Shown here one piece after another: positions 27,239 through 36,777 of a DNA stretch of 64,000 nucleotides (its first letter is position 1; every line of letters starts with the position of its first letter). The stretch is from CALBZE01 sp036381255 (GTDB taxonomy: Bacteria; Gemmatimonadota; Gemmatimonadetes; Longimicrobiales; RSA9). The notes under the pieces were generated by a model. It ran no database searches. It had not been told where the DNA came from and worked only from the letters and a program-made list of their open reading frames with translations. A program made the position numbers and the translations under genes. The stretch spans positions 1 through 64,000 of the forward strand of contig DASVDG010000033.1 in the NCBI GenBank assembly GCA_036381255.1. The letters are read 5' to 3'.

Positions 27239-29344
27239 CTACGCGTGGACCTCTTCCCGCTCCGCCTTCGCCGCCTCGATCACCTTCTGCGCCACGTGCG
27301 CCGGAACCTCCTCGTAGCCGTGGAGCTTGCGGGTGTGCGCCGCGCGGCCGTGCGTCAACGAGCGCAGCGAGGTGGCGTACTTGTACAGCTCGGCCTGGGG
27401 CACCAGCGCGCGGACCCGCGTCTTCTTGCCGTCGGGCTCCATGCCGAGGATCTTGCCGCGGCGCTGGTTCAGGTCGCCGATCACATCGCCCATGAACTCC
27501 TCGGGCGTGACGACCTCGACCTCCATGACCGGCTCGAGCAGGACCGGGTTCGCCTGGGCCGCGACCTTCTGGAACGCCATCGAGCCCGCGACCTGGAACG
27601 CGATGTCGCTCGAGTCGACGGTGTGATACGAGCCGTCGTAGCACTCGCACTCGAAGTCGACGAGCGGGTAGCCGGCCAACACGCCGCGCCGCGCCGCCTC
27701 CTGGACGCCCTTGTCGACCGACGGGATGAACTTCCCGGGGATCACGCCGCCGACGATCGAGTCGACGAAGCGGTACCCCTCCCCGCGCGGCAGCGGCTTG
27801 ACCCGGATCCAGCAGTCGCCGTACTGGCCGCGCCCGCCGCTCTGCTTCTTGTACTTCCCCTGCCCTTCCGCGACCGACTTGATCGCCTCGCGGTACGGGA
27901 TCCGCGGCTGCTCCGTCTCGACCGCGACGCCGAACTTCCGCCGCAGCCGCTCGAGCTGGACCTCCAGGTGCAGCTCGCCCAGGCCGCGCACGATCGTCTG
28001 CCGCAGCTCCGGGTCGTACGCGCTGTGGAACGTCGGGTCCTCCTCGTGGAGCTTGTGCAGCCCGTTGCCGATCTTGTCCTCGTCGCTCCGGCTCGCCGCG
28101 CGGATCGCGGTCGCGATGTCCGGCTCCGGGAACCGGATCGCCTGGAGCAGCAGCGGCCGGTCGGCGCCGCAGAGCGCGTCGTTCGTGTGCGTGTTCCGCA
28201 GCTTCGCGACGACGCCGATGTCGCCCGCGTGCAGCCGCGGCACCTCGTGCCGCTCCTTCCCCTGCGCCACGGCGAGGTGCGCCAGCTTCTCGCCGGTCTC
28301 CCGCGTCGCGTTCCAGACCTCCTGCCCGTTCTCGATCGAGCCGCTGAAGACCCGGAAGAACGACAGCTCGCCGACGTGCGGCTCCGTCGTCGTCTTGAAG
28401 ACCAGCGCCGCGAGCGGGCCGTCGTCCTCGGCCCGCAGCTCGACGACCTGGTCGAGTCCCGGCCGCTGCCCCGCCTCCCGCGCCGCCTCCGCCGGGTTCG
28501 GCATCAGCTCGACCAGCTTGTTCAACAGCGCGCGCGTACCCCACGTCCGCTCCGCCGCGCCGCAGAACAGCGGGAACATCTCGCCGCGCAGCATCGCCGC
28601 CTTCATCGCCGCGATCGCCTGCTCACGACCGATCTCGCCGCCTTCGAGATAGCGCTCGAGCAATGCATCGTCCGTCGCCGCGATCGTCTCGAACAGCTCC
28701 GTCCGCCAACGCTCGAACTCCTCCTGCTTCTCCGCCGGGATCTCCGTCTCGTCGTACTCGCCGCTCGTCGTGCCCGCCTTGTAAATGTGCGCGCGCCCGC
28801 TGAACAGGTTGATGATCCCGCGGAAATCGTCCGCGGCGCCGATCGGGATCTCGACCGGCACGACCCGGTCCGTCAAGGTCGTCTTGATCTCCTGATAGAC
28901 CTTCTCGAAATCGGCGTGCTCCTTGTCCATCATGGACACGAAAAAAAGTCTGGGAATTCCGCGCTCCTCGCAGTATTCCCAGACCTTCTCCGTTCCCACC
29001 TCCACTCCATGGGCGGCGCCGAGTACGATCACGGCGCCGTCCGCGACCCTCGTGGCGGCCAACGCCTCGCCCGTGAAGTCCAGGTAGCCCGGCGTGTCCA
29101 GCAGGTTCAGCTTCACCCCCATCCATTCGGCGAACGCAGGCGTCGCCTGCATCGATATCCCGTGCTCGACCTCCTCGTCCGTGTACATCGTGAGCGCCGT
29201 GCCTTCCTTCACGCTCCCGTGCCGCCGCGATGAGCCGGCGACGAAGGCGAGCGCATCCACGAGCGTGGTCTTTCCGGAGCCGCCATGACCCAGGACTACG
29301 ACGTTGCGGATCTGATCCGTTCGGTATTCCTTAGCGGCCGACAT
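27239..29344 (-). CDS. Elongation factor G-like translational GTPase
   Basis: A 701-residue protein with the full EF-G domain order: GTPase (1-280), beta-barrel, domain III, domain IV (GGRGQYGDCWIRVKPL, GGVIPGKFIPSVDKGVQEA) and domain V ending near RSLTHGRAAHTRKLHGYEEV. The P-loop is GHGGSGKT (19-26) and G3 is DTPG (83-86), but the G4 motif, normally NKxD, is SMMD (137-140). This fits the EF-G2/FusA2 paralogue class rather than the housekeeping fusA of a str operon. The start at 29344 is fixed by GGGGAGG. A promoter lies 48 bp upstream. Confidence 0.92.
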   Translation of the reverse strand: MSAAKEYRTDQIRNVVVLGHGGSGKTTLVDALAFVAGSSRRHGSVKEGTALTMYTDEEVEHGISMQATPAFAEWMGVKLNLLDTPGYLDFTGEALAATRVADGAVIVLGAAHGVEVGTEKVWEYCEERGIPRLFFVSMMDKEHADFEKVYQEIKTTLTDRVVPVEIPIGAADDFRGIINLFSGRAHIYKAGTTSGEYDETEIPAEKQEEFERWRTELFETIAATDDALLERYLEGGEIGREQAIAAMKAAMLRGEMFPLFCGAAERTWGTRALLNKLVELMPNPAEAAREAGQRPGLDQVVELRAEDDGPLAALVFKTTTEPHVGELSFFRVFSGSIENGQEVWNATRETGEKLAHLAVAQGKERHEVPRLHAGDIGVVAKLRNTHTNDALCGADRPLLLQAIRFPEPDIATAIRAASRSDEDKIGNGLHKLHEEDPTFHSAYDPELRQTIVRGLGELHLEVQLERLRRKFGVAVETEQPRIPYREAIKSVAEGQGKYKKQSGGRGQYGDCWIRVKPLPRGEGYRFVDSIVGGVIPGKFIPSVDKGVQEAARRGVLAGYPLVDFECECYDGSYHTVDSSDIAFQVAGSMAFQKVAAQANPVLLEPVMEVEVVTPEEFMGDVIGDLNQRRGKILGMEPDGKKTRVRALVPQAELYKYATSLRSLTHGRAAHTRKLHGYEEVPAHVAQKVIEAAKAEREEVHA

Positions 29345-29391
29345 GCGATGCCTCCCCGGGGAGTGGGACGATGGGATTCGTGGGGATGCGG

Positions 29392-29421
29392 AACGTAGAG
29401 CGAGAAGGCGAGAATTGTCAA
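29392..29421 (-). promoter_or_regulatory. Candidate sigma70 promoter of the EF-G-like gene
   Basis: A perfect TTGACA (minus strand, 29416-29421) is followed after 18 nt by TACGTT, 48 bp upstream of the start codon. Confidence 0.6.
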
Positions 29422-30115
29422 GCCGCGAGGGATCGCGGTGAGGGAACGGCAGAGTTTGAGCGAGAGCTTGAGGGAACGCTCGAGTTCGAGTGGCAGGAGG
29501 AGCGCGGTCGGTCGGGTGGTGGGAGCCGGAGGTGGATCGGAGGAGCGCTCTGGGGGGGCGGAGCCCATGGGGTGGGCGGGGCGATCGGCGGGGTCCGCTT
29601 AGGCGGTGGCCGAGGGATTCGCGCGGGGCGCGTCGGCCGCCGGGCCGAAGCGGGGTCGGAGGATCGCCCGGCACCGCGGCCCCGCGCTTGCGGCCGCGCA
29701 GTGCGCACCCCGGCAGCCCGGCACCCCGACTCCGGGCGGCGGGCGGCTCCCGCACGGCGGACCCGCTGCGGCCTCGGCCCGACGGCTCGCCGGCGGCATT
29801 CAGCCGGCACACCCCCACCGGCCCGCCAGCCCGCCAGCCCCGCCAACCCCCGAGCCCGCGGTCCAGGCAGCCCCGCCACCGCCCCCTTCCCCGCCGGAAG
29901 CGGCCGGGCGGGAGGGGCGCTCCCCCGGAGCGGCCCTCCGCGGGGGTGAGCGCAGCCGGCGCCGGTCGGCCCGAAGCGGGGCCGGGGGAAGTGAAGGGCG
30001 GCGGCGGCATCGGCCCCGCTTCGCGAGGCCGCCCGAGCGTCGGCGGAGCGAACGCCTTCCCCGCGGCGAGGCCGCGGAGGGGGTGCGCCCCGGACGCCCG
30101 GACGCGCGCCGGCCC
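29422..30115. other. Long low-complexity spacer without a supported gene
   Basis: About 0.7 kb between the EF-G-like gene and the second rhomboid. The plus strand is purine-rich to about 29580 and then strongly C-rich. Long open frames on both strands look like consequences of base composition: they are Pro/Arg/Gly/Ala-rich, lack ribosome sites and overlap each other. Near 30060 a GC stem (CCGCGGC/GCCGCGG) could terminate the rhomboid transcript. Confidence 0.5.
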
Positions 30116-30931
30116 CTAATTCTGCCGGTACCGCTTGCTCACCTCGTCCAGGATGCGGCGCTCCTCCGCGGTGAGGCTGGACAGCCCCGACGAGCTGATC
30201 TTGTCGAGCACGCGATCGACCTCGTCGAGGAGCCGCTCTTCGTCCTTGCGCCGCGGCCGCGCGGACGGCTTCGTGCCCGCGGGGCCGCCGCCCGGGATGA
30301 CCCTGAAGCGCCGTTTCGGGATCGCCTTCTTCAGCCGCGAGAGACGGATGCGCACCCTGTCGTCGAACTTCAGGTACAGGAACCCGGCGGCGAAGCCGCC
30401 CAGGTGCGCGAGGTGCGCGACGCCGTCCCGCGCGCCGGAGATCGCACTGAAGAGCGATATCGCGGCGAAGATCGCGACCAGCCACTTCGCCTTGACCGGG
30501 AAGATGCCCCAGATGTAGATCGGCGCGTCGGGCCAGTTCATGGCGAAGGCGAGCATGACACCGAAGACGGCGCCGGACGCGCCCACGACGGAGCCGTAGA
30601 GCCCGAATACGAACGACAGCGCCGCGCCGCCCAGCCCGCAGATCAGGTAATACTTGAGGAACTCGCGCGAGCCCCAGCGCGCCTCCAGCGGCGGCCCGAA
30701 GAAGAACAGGCCGAGCATGTTGAACAGGAGGTGCAGGAGCCCGCCGTGGACGAACATGTACGTCACGGCCGTCCACGGCCGCGTGAGGACGTGCGCCGGC
30801 GCGAACTCGAGCCACGGGAGGAGCGGCCGGTAGAGCCAGACGAGCAGGAACACCGCCACGTTGGCGATGATCAGCCGCTTCACCCAGGGCGTGAGCCCGA
30901 AGCCGAACGAAATGGAGTCGCGGTACGCCAT
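30116..30931 (-). CDS. Rhomboid-family intramembrane serine protease (second copy)
   Basis: A 271-residue protein with about six membrane helices. The catalytic serine is in VVGASGAVFGVM and the catalytic histidine in AHLAHLGGFAAGFLYLKF; FVHGGLLHLLFNMLGLFFFG is the loop-1 signature. A basic linker leads to a C-terminal tail of about 40 residues (EERLLDEVDRVLDKISSSGL onward), common in this bacterial rhomboid subgroup. The start at 30931 follows AAGGAAC. It is 8 bp downstream of ddl, so probably cotranscribed. It is more diverged from the 22 kb rhomboid than a recent duplication would be. Confidence 0.92.
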   Translation of the reverse strand: MAYRDSISFGFGLTPWVKRLIIANVAVFLLVWLYRPLLPWLEFAPAHVLTRPWTAVTYMFVHGGLLHLLFNMLGLFFFGPPLEARWGSREFLKYYLICGLGGAALSFVFGLYGSVVGASGAVFGVMLAFAMNWPDAPIYIWGIFPVKAKWLVAIFAAISLFSAISGARDGVAHLAHLGGFAAGFLYLKFDDRVRIRLSRLKKAIPKRRFRVIPGGGPAGTKPSARPRRKDEERLLDEVDRVLDKISSSGLSSLTAEERRILDEVSKRYRQN

Positions 30932-30939
30932 GTTCCTTG

Positions 30940-31962
30940 CTACCCCCGGCGTCGCCGTTGGTTTTCCTCCAACGCCATGCGGCAGATGCGATCGCAGAGC
31001 TCGGGGAAGCTCATGCCGGCGGCGCGCGCTCCCCGGGGGAACAGGCTGTTCGCGGTCATCCCGGGAAGCGTGTTGGCCTCCAGGCACCAGAATCCGCCGG
31101 CCTCGTCCATCCGGAAGTCGATCCGGCTGTAGTTGCTGAGCTTCAGCGCAGCGTGCGCCCGTAGCGCCAGTTCCTGCACGGCATGGGCCCGTTCGTCCGG
31201 GATCTGCGCCGGGAAGATCTCGTCGGCCATCCCCGGCTGGTACTTGCACTCGTAGTCGAAGATCTCGTGGCGCGGGATGATCTCGCCGACCGGCAGCGCG
31301 TCCGCGCCGAGGATCGGCACCGTCAGCTCGCGCCCCGGGATGAACCGTTCGATCATCACCTCGTCGTCGTAGCGGAACGCCAGCTCGATGGCCGGCTCCA
31401 GCGCCTCGGCGCCACGGACGATCGTCAGCCCGACGCTCGACCCCTGCTTGCTCGGCTTGACGACGACCGGCCACCCGATGTACTCCGCGACCTCCCGTGC
31501 CGTGGCCGGCGCCATCAGCCACGGCGGCGTCGGCACGCCCGCATCCCGGAGCAGTCGCTTGGAGATGTCCTTGTCCATCGCGATCATGCTCGCGAGCGGG
31601 CCGCTCCCGGTGTACGGGATCCCCGCGAGATCCAGCATCGCCTGGAGGATCCCGCCCTCGCCCGCGCCGCCGTGCAGCGCGAGGAAATACAGGTCGGTGC
31701 CGTCCAGCTCCGGGGCACGCGTCAGCGACGCGAAGTCCCCCGTCCGAAGCAGGTCGAGCTCCTCCTCCTCCTCCGGCGGGACCGGCTTCACGCCCGCCGA
31801 CAGCAGCCGCTCCTCCTCCGCGGCGCCGAGCACGCCCGTGGCCGTGTCCACGGCGACCACCTCGTGCCCCGCCTCGCGGAGCGCCGGCACGACCTGCGCT
31901 CCACTCGCAATGCTGACCTCGCGCTCGGCGCTCTCGCCCCCGAACAGTACCGCGATCTTCAT
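30940..31962 (-). CDS. ddl: D-alanine--D-alanine ligase
   Basis: A 340-residue ATP-grasp ligase making D-Ala-D-Ala for peptidoglycan. VLFGGESAEREVSIASG is the N-terminal signature; ALHGGAGEGGILQ, the ATP-binding VVKPSKQGSSVGL, and the C-terminal SRIDFRMDEAGGFWCLEANTLPGMT complete the family set. The start follows AGGAAC. No other murein gene is adjacent; the rhomboid gene follows by 8 bp. Confidence 0.96.
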   Translation of the reverse strand: MKIAVLFGGESAEREVSIASGAQVVPALREAGHEVVAVDTATGVLGAAEEERLLSAGVKPVPPEEEEELDLLRTGDFASLTRAPELDGTDLYFLALHGGAGEGGILQAMLDLAGIPYTGSGPLASMIAMDKDISKRLLRDAGVPTPPWLMAPATAREVAEYIGWPVVVKPSKQGSSVGLTIVRGAEALEPAIELAFRYDDEVMIERFIPGRELTVPILGADALPVGEIIPRHEIFDYECKYQPGMADEIFPAQIPDERAHAVQELALRAHAALKLSNYSRIDFRMDEAGGFWCLEANTLPGMTANSLFPRGARAAGMSFPELCDRICRMALEENQRRRRG

Positions 31963-32199
31963 GAAGTTCCTGGCCCGCCCCGTTGAAATGCCGCGCCCGT
32001 CCTACCCTGCCGCCGAACGACGAGGTTCCCGTCGCGCCCCTGCAACATTCAGGCGCACCCCCGTCCCTGGCCACACGACGCTTCCCGCCGCTCCCCCGTC
32101 ACGCGCCGCCCCGGGCGAGCGCGAGCGCGGGCGCGCGCGATCGCGACTTCTACTCTGGTTTCTCCTTGAAACCTCGACTCGCCGTCCCGTTCCCGCGCC
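31963..32199. other. Spacer between cystathionine beta-synthase and ddl
   Basis: 237 bp without a supported gene. Near 32157-32173 there is a short stem (GGTTTC/GAAACC) with a 5-nt loop, which could mark the end of the mutS-to-CBS transcript. Confidence 0.4.
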
Positions 32200-33600
32200 T
32201 CACCGCGTAAGGAACCGCACCATGTCGTACCGCGTCACGATCCCCACGACGTCGCTCCCGCGGCGGACCAGCACGGCGGGGTTCTCGCGCGTCAGCAGCC
32301 GCGCGAGCCCGTGCGCGTCGATGTGCTCGTCGACGACCGGGAACGGTGCGTCCATCAGCGCCTCGACCGGCCGGTCCATCAGCGCCGGCTCTTCGATCAC
32401 GCGCGCCATGAGCGTGGACTCGCCGACGGAGCCGACGCAGTCGCCGTCCTGGAGGACCGGCAGCTGCGAGATGTTGTGGACGTTCATCGTCGAGAGCGCC
32501 TGGCGGACCGGCGTCGACGGCTGCACGCCGACGAGCGTCGGCGCCTGGCCGTCCTTGTGCCGCAGCAGCTCGCCGACGGCGACGGCGCGCTCGCCGTCGA
32601 GCAGCTGGTTCTCGCGCATCCACTCGTCGTTGTACACCTTGGACAGGTAGCGCTCGCCGGTGTCGGGGAGCACGCAGACGATGAGGGCATCGGGGTCGTC
32701 GACCTCGCGGGCGACCTGGACGGCGAGGTGGACGATCAACCCGGCGGAGCCGCCGACGAAGAGGCCTTCCTCGCGGGTCACGCGGCGCGCCATCTGGAAC
32801 GCGTCGCGGTCGGAGATCGTCCGGATCTCGTCGATGAAGTCGAACCAGAGGGTGGTCGGGATCTTGTCGTTGCCGATCCCCTCGACCTTGTACGGGTGCC
32901 CCTCGCCCTTCTGCCCCGTGCGGTGGTACTCGGCGAAGATCGAGCCGTCCGGGTCGCCGCCGATCACGCGGACGTCGGGGTTCCGCTCCTTCAGGAACTT
33001 CCCCGTGCCGCTGATCGTGCCGCCGGTCCCGGCGGAGGCGACGAGGTGCGTGATGCGCCCCCGCGTCTGCTCCCAGAGCTCCGGCCCGGTCGTGCGATAG
33101 TGCGCCTCGGGGTTCGCCTGGTTGTAGAACTGGTTGGCCAGGATCGCGCCGGGCGTCTCCTCGGCGATCCGCTTGGCCATCATCACGTAGTTGTCCGGGT
33201 GGTCCGGCGGGACGGCGGTCGGCGTGACAATGACCTCGGCGCCGAACGCCTTGAGCAGCCGCACCTTCTCCTGGCTCATCTTGTCCGGGATCGTGAAGAT
33301 GCAGCGGTAGCCCTTGACCGCCGCGGCAATGGCGAGGCCGATGCCGGTGTTGCCGCTGGTGCCTTCGACGACGACGCCGCCCGGGCCGAGGCGGCCCTCG
33401 CGCTCGGCGGCCTCGATGATCGCCGGGCCGATGCGGTCCTTGACCGAGCCGCCCGGGTTGAAGAACTCCGCCTTCGCGTAGACCGGCGTGCGGACGCCGC
33501 GCGTCACCCGGTTCAACCGGATCAGCGGCGTCCAGCCGATCGTCTCCAGGACGTCGTCGTAGGGCGCGACGTTGCGTCGCGCGCGCTGCTCTTCGTTCAT
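32200..33600 (-). CDS. Cystathionine beta-synthase (PLP domain plus CBS pair)
   Basis: A 466-residue protein. The fold-type II PLP domain (1-330) has the lysine in FFNPGGSVKDRIG, the SGNTGIGLA loop and the SAGTGGTISGTGKFLKE phosphate loop, typical of CBS rather than of plain cysteine synthase. A C-terminal CBS-domain pair (about 345-466, NISQLPVLQDGDCVGSV and NPAVLVRRGSDVVGIV) follows. It condenses homocysteine and serine in transsulfuration. The gamma-synthase/lyase-type gene at 49590-50864 would be the partner step. The start overlaps the upstream lipoprotein stop (ATGA), and GGAGGAGGGG precedes it. Confidence 0.92.
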   Translation of the reverse strand: MNEEQRARRNVAPYDDVLETIGWTPLIRLNRVTRGVRTPVYAKAEFFNPGGSVKDRIGPAIIEAAEREGRLGPGGVVVEGTSGNTGIGLAIAAAVKGYRCIFTIPDKMSQEKVRLLKAFGAEVIVTPTAVPPDHPDNYVMMAKRIAEETPGAILANQFYNQANPEAHYRTTGPELWEQTRGRITHLVASAGTGGTISGTGKFLKERNPDVRVIGGDPDGSIFAEYHRTGQKGEGHPYKVEGIGNDKIPTTLWFDFIDEIRTISDRDAFQMARRVTREEGLFVGGSAGLIVHLAVQVAREVDDPDALIVCVLPDTGERYLSKVYNDEWMRENQLLDGERAVAVGELLRHKDGQAPTLVGVQPSTPVRQALSTMNVHNISQLPVLQDGDCVGSVGESTLMARVIEEPALMDRPVEALMDAPFPVVDEHIDAHGLARLLTRENPAVLVRRGSDVVGIVTRYDMVRFLTR

Positions 33601-33977
33601 GGGCTCCCCTCCTCCGTCGGACCGAGCTCGGCGCCGCCCGCGCGGGTGAACTTCACGGGCAGGCGCACCCAGAGTTCTACCCGCTCGTCGCCTTTTCGTC
33701 CCGGCCGGAAGCGGAGCGTTCGCGCACCGGCGACCGCGGCGCTGTCGAATGCGGTGTACCCGCTCGTGCGGTCGACGGCGACGCTGTCGACGACGCCGCT
33801 CGCGTCGACCCGGATCAGGAGCAGCGTCTCGCCCTCGACGCCGCGGTCCCAGAGGTCGACGGGGTACGTGACGGGCGAGCCCTGCGAGACGAGCTCCGGC
33901 CATTCGATCGGGGCCTCGGCGCCGCACCCCGCCGCGAGCGGGAGCAACGCGATCGACAGTCGTGCGATGCGCTTCAT
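33597..33977 (-). CDS. Lipoprotein with a TonB C-terminal-type domain
   Basis: A 126-residue protein with a signal peptide ending in LAAGC and, after it, a TonB-C-like domain (EGETLLLIRVDASGVVDSVAVDRTSGY, then FDSAAVAGARTLRFRPGR). Normal TonB has a membrane anchor and a long proline-rich linker; here the domain is attached directly to a lipid anchor, so it is unlikely to be a working energy transducer. Its start overlaps mutS (ATGA) and its stop overlaps the CBS gene (ATGA), so three unrelated functions are translationally coupled. Confidence 0.82.
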   Translation of the reverse strand: MKRIARLSIALLPLAAGCGAEAPIEWPELVSQGSPVTYPVDLWDRGVEGETLLLIRVDASGVVDSVAVDRTSGYTAFDSAAVAGARTLRFRPGRKGDERVELWVRLPVKFTRAGGAELGPTEEGSP

Positions 33978-36610
33978 GGTCTTCCCTTTCCCCCGCGGGC
34001 CTCGGCCCGCAGCTCCGCCAGGAGGTTCAGCGCCTCAAGCGGGGTCATGCGTTCGACTTCCAGCTTCCGCAGCCGCTCGACGACGGGCGGCTCGACGGTG
34101 AAGAGCGAGAGCTGGTCGGGCGGCGGCTCCGAAGGCGGCCGGCGCGCGCCCGCGCGGCCGAGCCCCTCGCCGCGGCCCGTGTGCGCGCCCTCCAGCTCGC
34201 GCAGGATCTCTTTCGCCCGCTCGACGACGGCGTCGGGCAGCCCCGCGAGCCGGCCGACCTGGATCCCGTACGACCGGTCCGCGCCGCCCGGCTCGAGGCG
34301 CCGCAGGAACACGATGTCGTCGCCGACCTCGCGCACCGCGACGTTGTAGTTGACGAGCGAGGGGAGCAGATCCGCGAGCTGCGTCAGCTCGTGGTAGTGC
34401 GTCGCGAAGATCGTCTTCGCGCCGACCGCCTCGTGCAGGTGCTCGGTCACCGCCCAGGCGATGCTCACGCCGTCGTACGTGGCGGTGCCGCGGCCGATCT
34501 CGTCGAGCAGCACCAGCGACCGCCCGGTCGCGCCGTGCAGGATCGCGGCGGTCTCGTTCATCTCGACCATGAACGTCGACTGGCCGCGCACCAGGTTGTC
34601 CGACGCGCCGACGCGGGTGAAGATCCGGTCGCAGACCGGGAGCCGCGCGGCGTCGGCCGGGACGAACGAGCCGACCTGCGCCAGCAGCTGGATCAGCCCG
34701 ACCTGGCGGAGCAGCGTGCTCTTCCCCGCCATGTTCGGCCCGGTCAGCACCATGATGCGCGCGCCCTCGTCCAGTGTGACGTCGTTCGGGATGAACTCCT
34801 CGCGCGGCATCATCGTCTCGACCACGGGGTGCCGGCCGCCGCGGATTTCGAGCGCGTACCCGGTGTGGACCTCGGGGCGCACGTAGCCCCGGCGCTCGGC
34901 CAGGTGCGCGAGCGCCGCGAGCACATCCAGCGTCGCGACGCGCTCCGCCGTCGCGTGCAGCCGCTCCAGCTCCCCGGCGATCTCCCGGCGCAGCTCGCCG
35001 AACAGCCGCGCCTCCAGCTCGGCGATCCGGTCCTCCGCGCCGAGGATCTTCGCCTCCCACTCCTTCAGCTCGGGCGTGAAGAAGCGCTCCGCGCCGGCGA
35101 GCGTCTGCTTGCGCTGGTAGTCGAGCGGCACCTTGTCCAGGTTCGGCCGCGTCACCTCGATGTAGTAGCCGAAGACGCGATTGAAGCCGACCTTCAGCGA
35201 CGGGATCCCCGTGCGCTCCCGCTCCGTCGCCTGGAGCCGCGCGAGCGTCTCCTGCGCGCCGTCCCGCACCGCGCGCAGCTCGTCCAGCCCGGCGTCGTAA
35301 CCTGCCCGGATCACGCCGCCCTCGCCCAGCGTCGCCGGCGCATCGTCGGCCACGGCCCGGTCGATCAGCGCCCGCACATCTTCCAGCGGGTCCAGCCCGG
35401 CCAGCTCGCGCAGCAGCGGCGCGTCGGCCGTCTCGACCGCCGCCGCGAGCGCCGGCAGCCGCGCGAGCGAATCGCCGAGCGCGCGCAGCTCCCGGGGCGT
35501 GATGCGCCCGGCGCCGACCTTCGCCGCCAGCCGCTCCAGGTCGCGGATCCCCTTCAGCTCGTCGCGCAGGCGACGGCGCACTCCGCTGTCCGCGACCAGC
35601 TCCGCCACCGCCTCCTGCCGCCGCCAGATCGGCTCCGGCACGACCAGCGGCCGCAGGATCCATCGCCGCAGCAGACGCCCGCCCATGGCCGTCAGCGTCT
35701 CGTCGACGACCTCGATCAGCGTGCCCGCACGCGTGCCGGCCCGGGCGGCGACATCGGCACGCAACGGCTCGACGAGCTCGAGGTTGCGCCGCGTCATCTC
35801 GTCCAGCGCCATCCCCGCGCCCGGCCGCTCGAGCTTCGGCGGCCGCAGGTGCTCGCTCGCCTGCGGCTGCACCTCGCCGAGGTACGCGATCAGCGCGCCG
35901 AGCGCCGCGATCAGCGGGGCGTCGCCGTCCTCGAAGCCGAAGCCGTCGAGCGTGTGCACGCGGAAGCGGCGGCGCAGCTCGTCGGCCGCGAGATCCGCGT
36001 CGAACAGCCAGTCCGGGCGGAACGTGGTGCTCACGCCGTCCGCGCCCGGGATCGTGCGCGCCTCCCAGCTCGCCGGGAGCAGCAGCTCCGCCGGCTCCAG
36101 CCGCGCCAGCTCCGCCTCGAGAGCGCCGGGGTCGATCGTCGCGGCCAGCAGCTCGCCCGTCGACACGTCCGCCGCCGCGAGCGCGAGCCGCCGCGCGCCG
36201 CCGCCGCCCTCCGTCAACGCGACCAGGAAGTTGTTCCGCCGTTCCGAGAGGAGCGCGTCGGACAGGACCGCGCCCGGCGTAATCGTCTCCGTCACCTCGC
36301 GCCGGACGATCCCCTTCGCCTCCGCGGGGTCCTCGACCTGCTCGCAGATCGCGACCCGCCGCCCCATACGGACGAGCCGCTGCACGTACTCGTCACGCGC
36401 TTTCGCCGGCACGCCCGCCAGCGGCACGTCCGCCGCGCCGCCGTTGTTGCGCGACGTCAACGTGAGGCCCAGCAGGCGCGACGCCTCCTCGGCATCTTCG
36501 TAGAAGAGCTCGTAGAAATCGCCGACGCGAAAGAAGATGAACGCATCGGCATGGCGCGACTTGGCCTCGCGCCACTGCTGCATCAACGGGGTGTCGTCCG
36601 ACTTCGCCAT
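33974..36610 (-). CDS. mutS: DNA mismatch repair protein MutS
   Basis: An 878-residue mismatch recognition ATPase. The mismatch-binding FYE lies in VGDFYELFYEDA, followed by the connector and core/clamp domains. The ATPase has Walker A TGPNMAGKSTLLRQ, the LVRGQSTFMVEMNETAAIL signature, Walker B LVLLDEIGRGTATYDG and FATHYHEL. A C-terminal PPSEPPPDQLSLF segment matches the usual MutS clamp-interaction tail, and a dimerisation-type helix follows. It is the first gene of a coupled unit with the TonB-C lipoprotein and CBS genes. Confidence 0.98.
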   Translation of the reverse strand: MAKSDDTPLMQQWREAKSRHADAFIFFRVGDFYELFYEDAEEASRLLGLTLTSRNNGGAADVPLAGVPAKARDEYVQRLVRMGRRVAICEQVEDPAEAKGIVRREVTETITPGAVLSDALLSERRNNFLVALTEGGGGARRLALAAADVSTGELLAATIDPGALEAELARLEPAELLLPASWEARTIPGADGVSTTFRPDWLFDADLAADELRRRFRVHTLDGFGFEDGDAPLIAALGALIAYLGEVQPQASEHLRPPKLERPGAGMALDEMTRRNLELVEPLRADVAARAGTRAGTLIEVVDETLTAMGGRLLRRWILRPLVVPEPIWRRQEAVAELVADSGVRRRLRDELKGIRDLERLAAKVGAGRITPRELRALGDSLARLPALAAAVETADAPLLRELAGLDPLEDVRALIDRAVADDAPATLGEGGVIRAGYDAGLDELRAVRDGAQETLARLQATERERTGIPSLKVGFNRVFGYYIEVTRPNLDKVPLDYQRKQTLAGAERFFTPELKEWEAKILGAEDRIAELEARLFGELRREIAGELERLHATAERVATLDVLAALAHLAERRGYVRPEVHTGYALEIRGGRHPVVETMMPREEFIPNDVTLDEGARIMVLTGPNMAGKSTLLRQVGLIQLLAQVGSFVPADAARLPVCDRIFTRVGASDNLVRGQSTFMVEMNETAAILHGATGRSLVLLDEIGRGTATYDGVSIAWAVTEHLHEAVGAKTIFATHYHELTQLADLLPSLVNYNVAVREVGDDIVFLRRLEPGGADRSYGIQVGRLAGLPDAVVERAKEILRELEGAHTGRGEGLGRAGARRPPSEPPPDQLSLFTVEPPVVERLRKLEVERMTPLEALNLLAELRAEARGGKGRP

Positions 36611-36777
36611 CGGCGCCGGAAAGGTGGGGTCTGCCGCTTCCGCATGATCGCGGTAGGATACGCCCCGGCCCGCGGTCAGGCAACCGCTTCCCGGCGTGCA
36701 TCTTGCCCCGACTCCCGCTGCGGGACGGCCGCCCGCCGCGGCCGCCCCGGATCCGAACCTCGCACGCGACGGAAACC

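Noticed and set aside
29606..31132. Long plus-strand open frame over the spacer and into rhomboid/ddl
   Set aside because: Pro/Ala/Arg-rich, no ribosome site, antisense to real genes in its second half.
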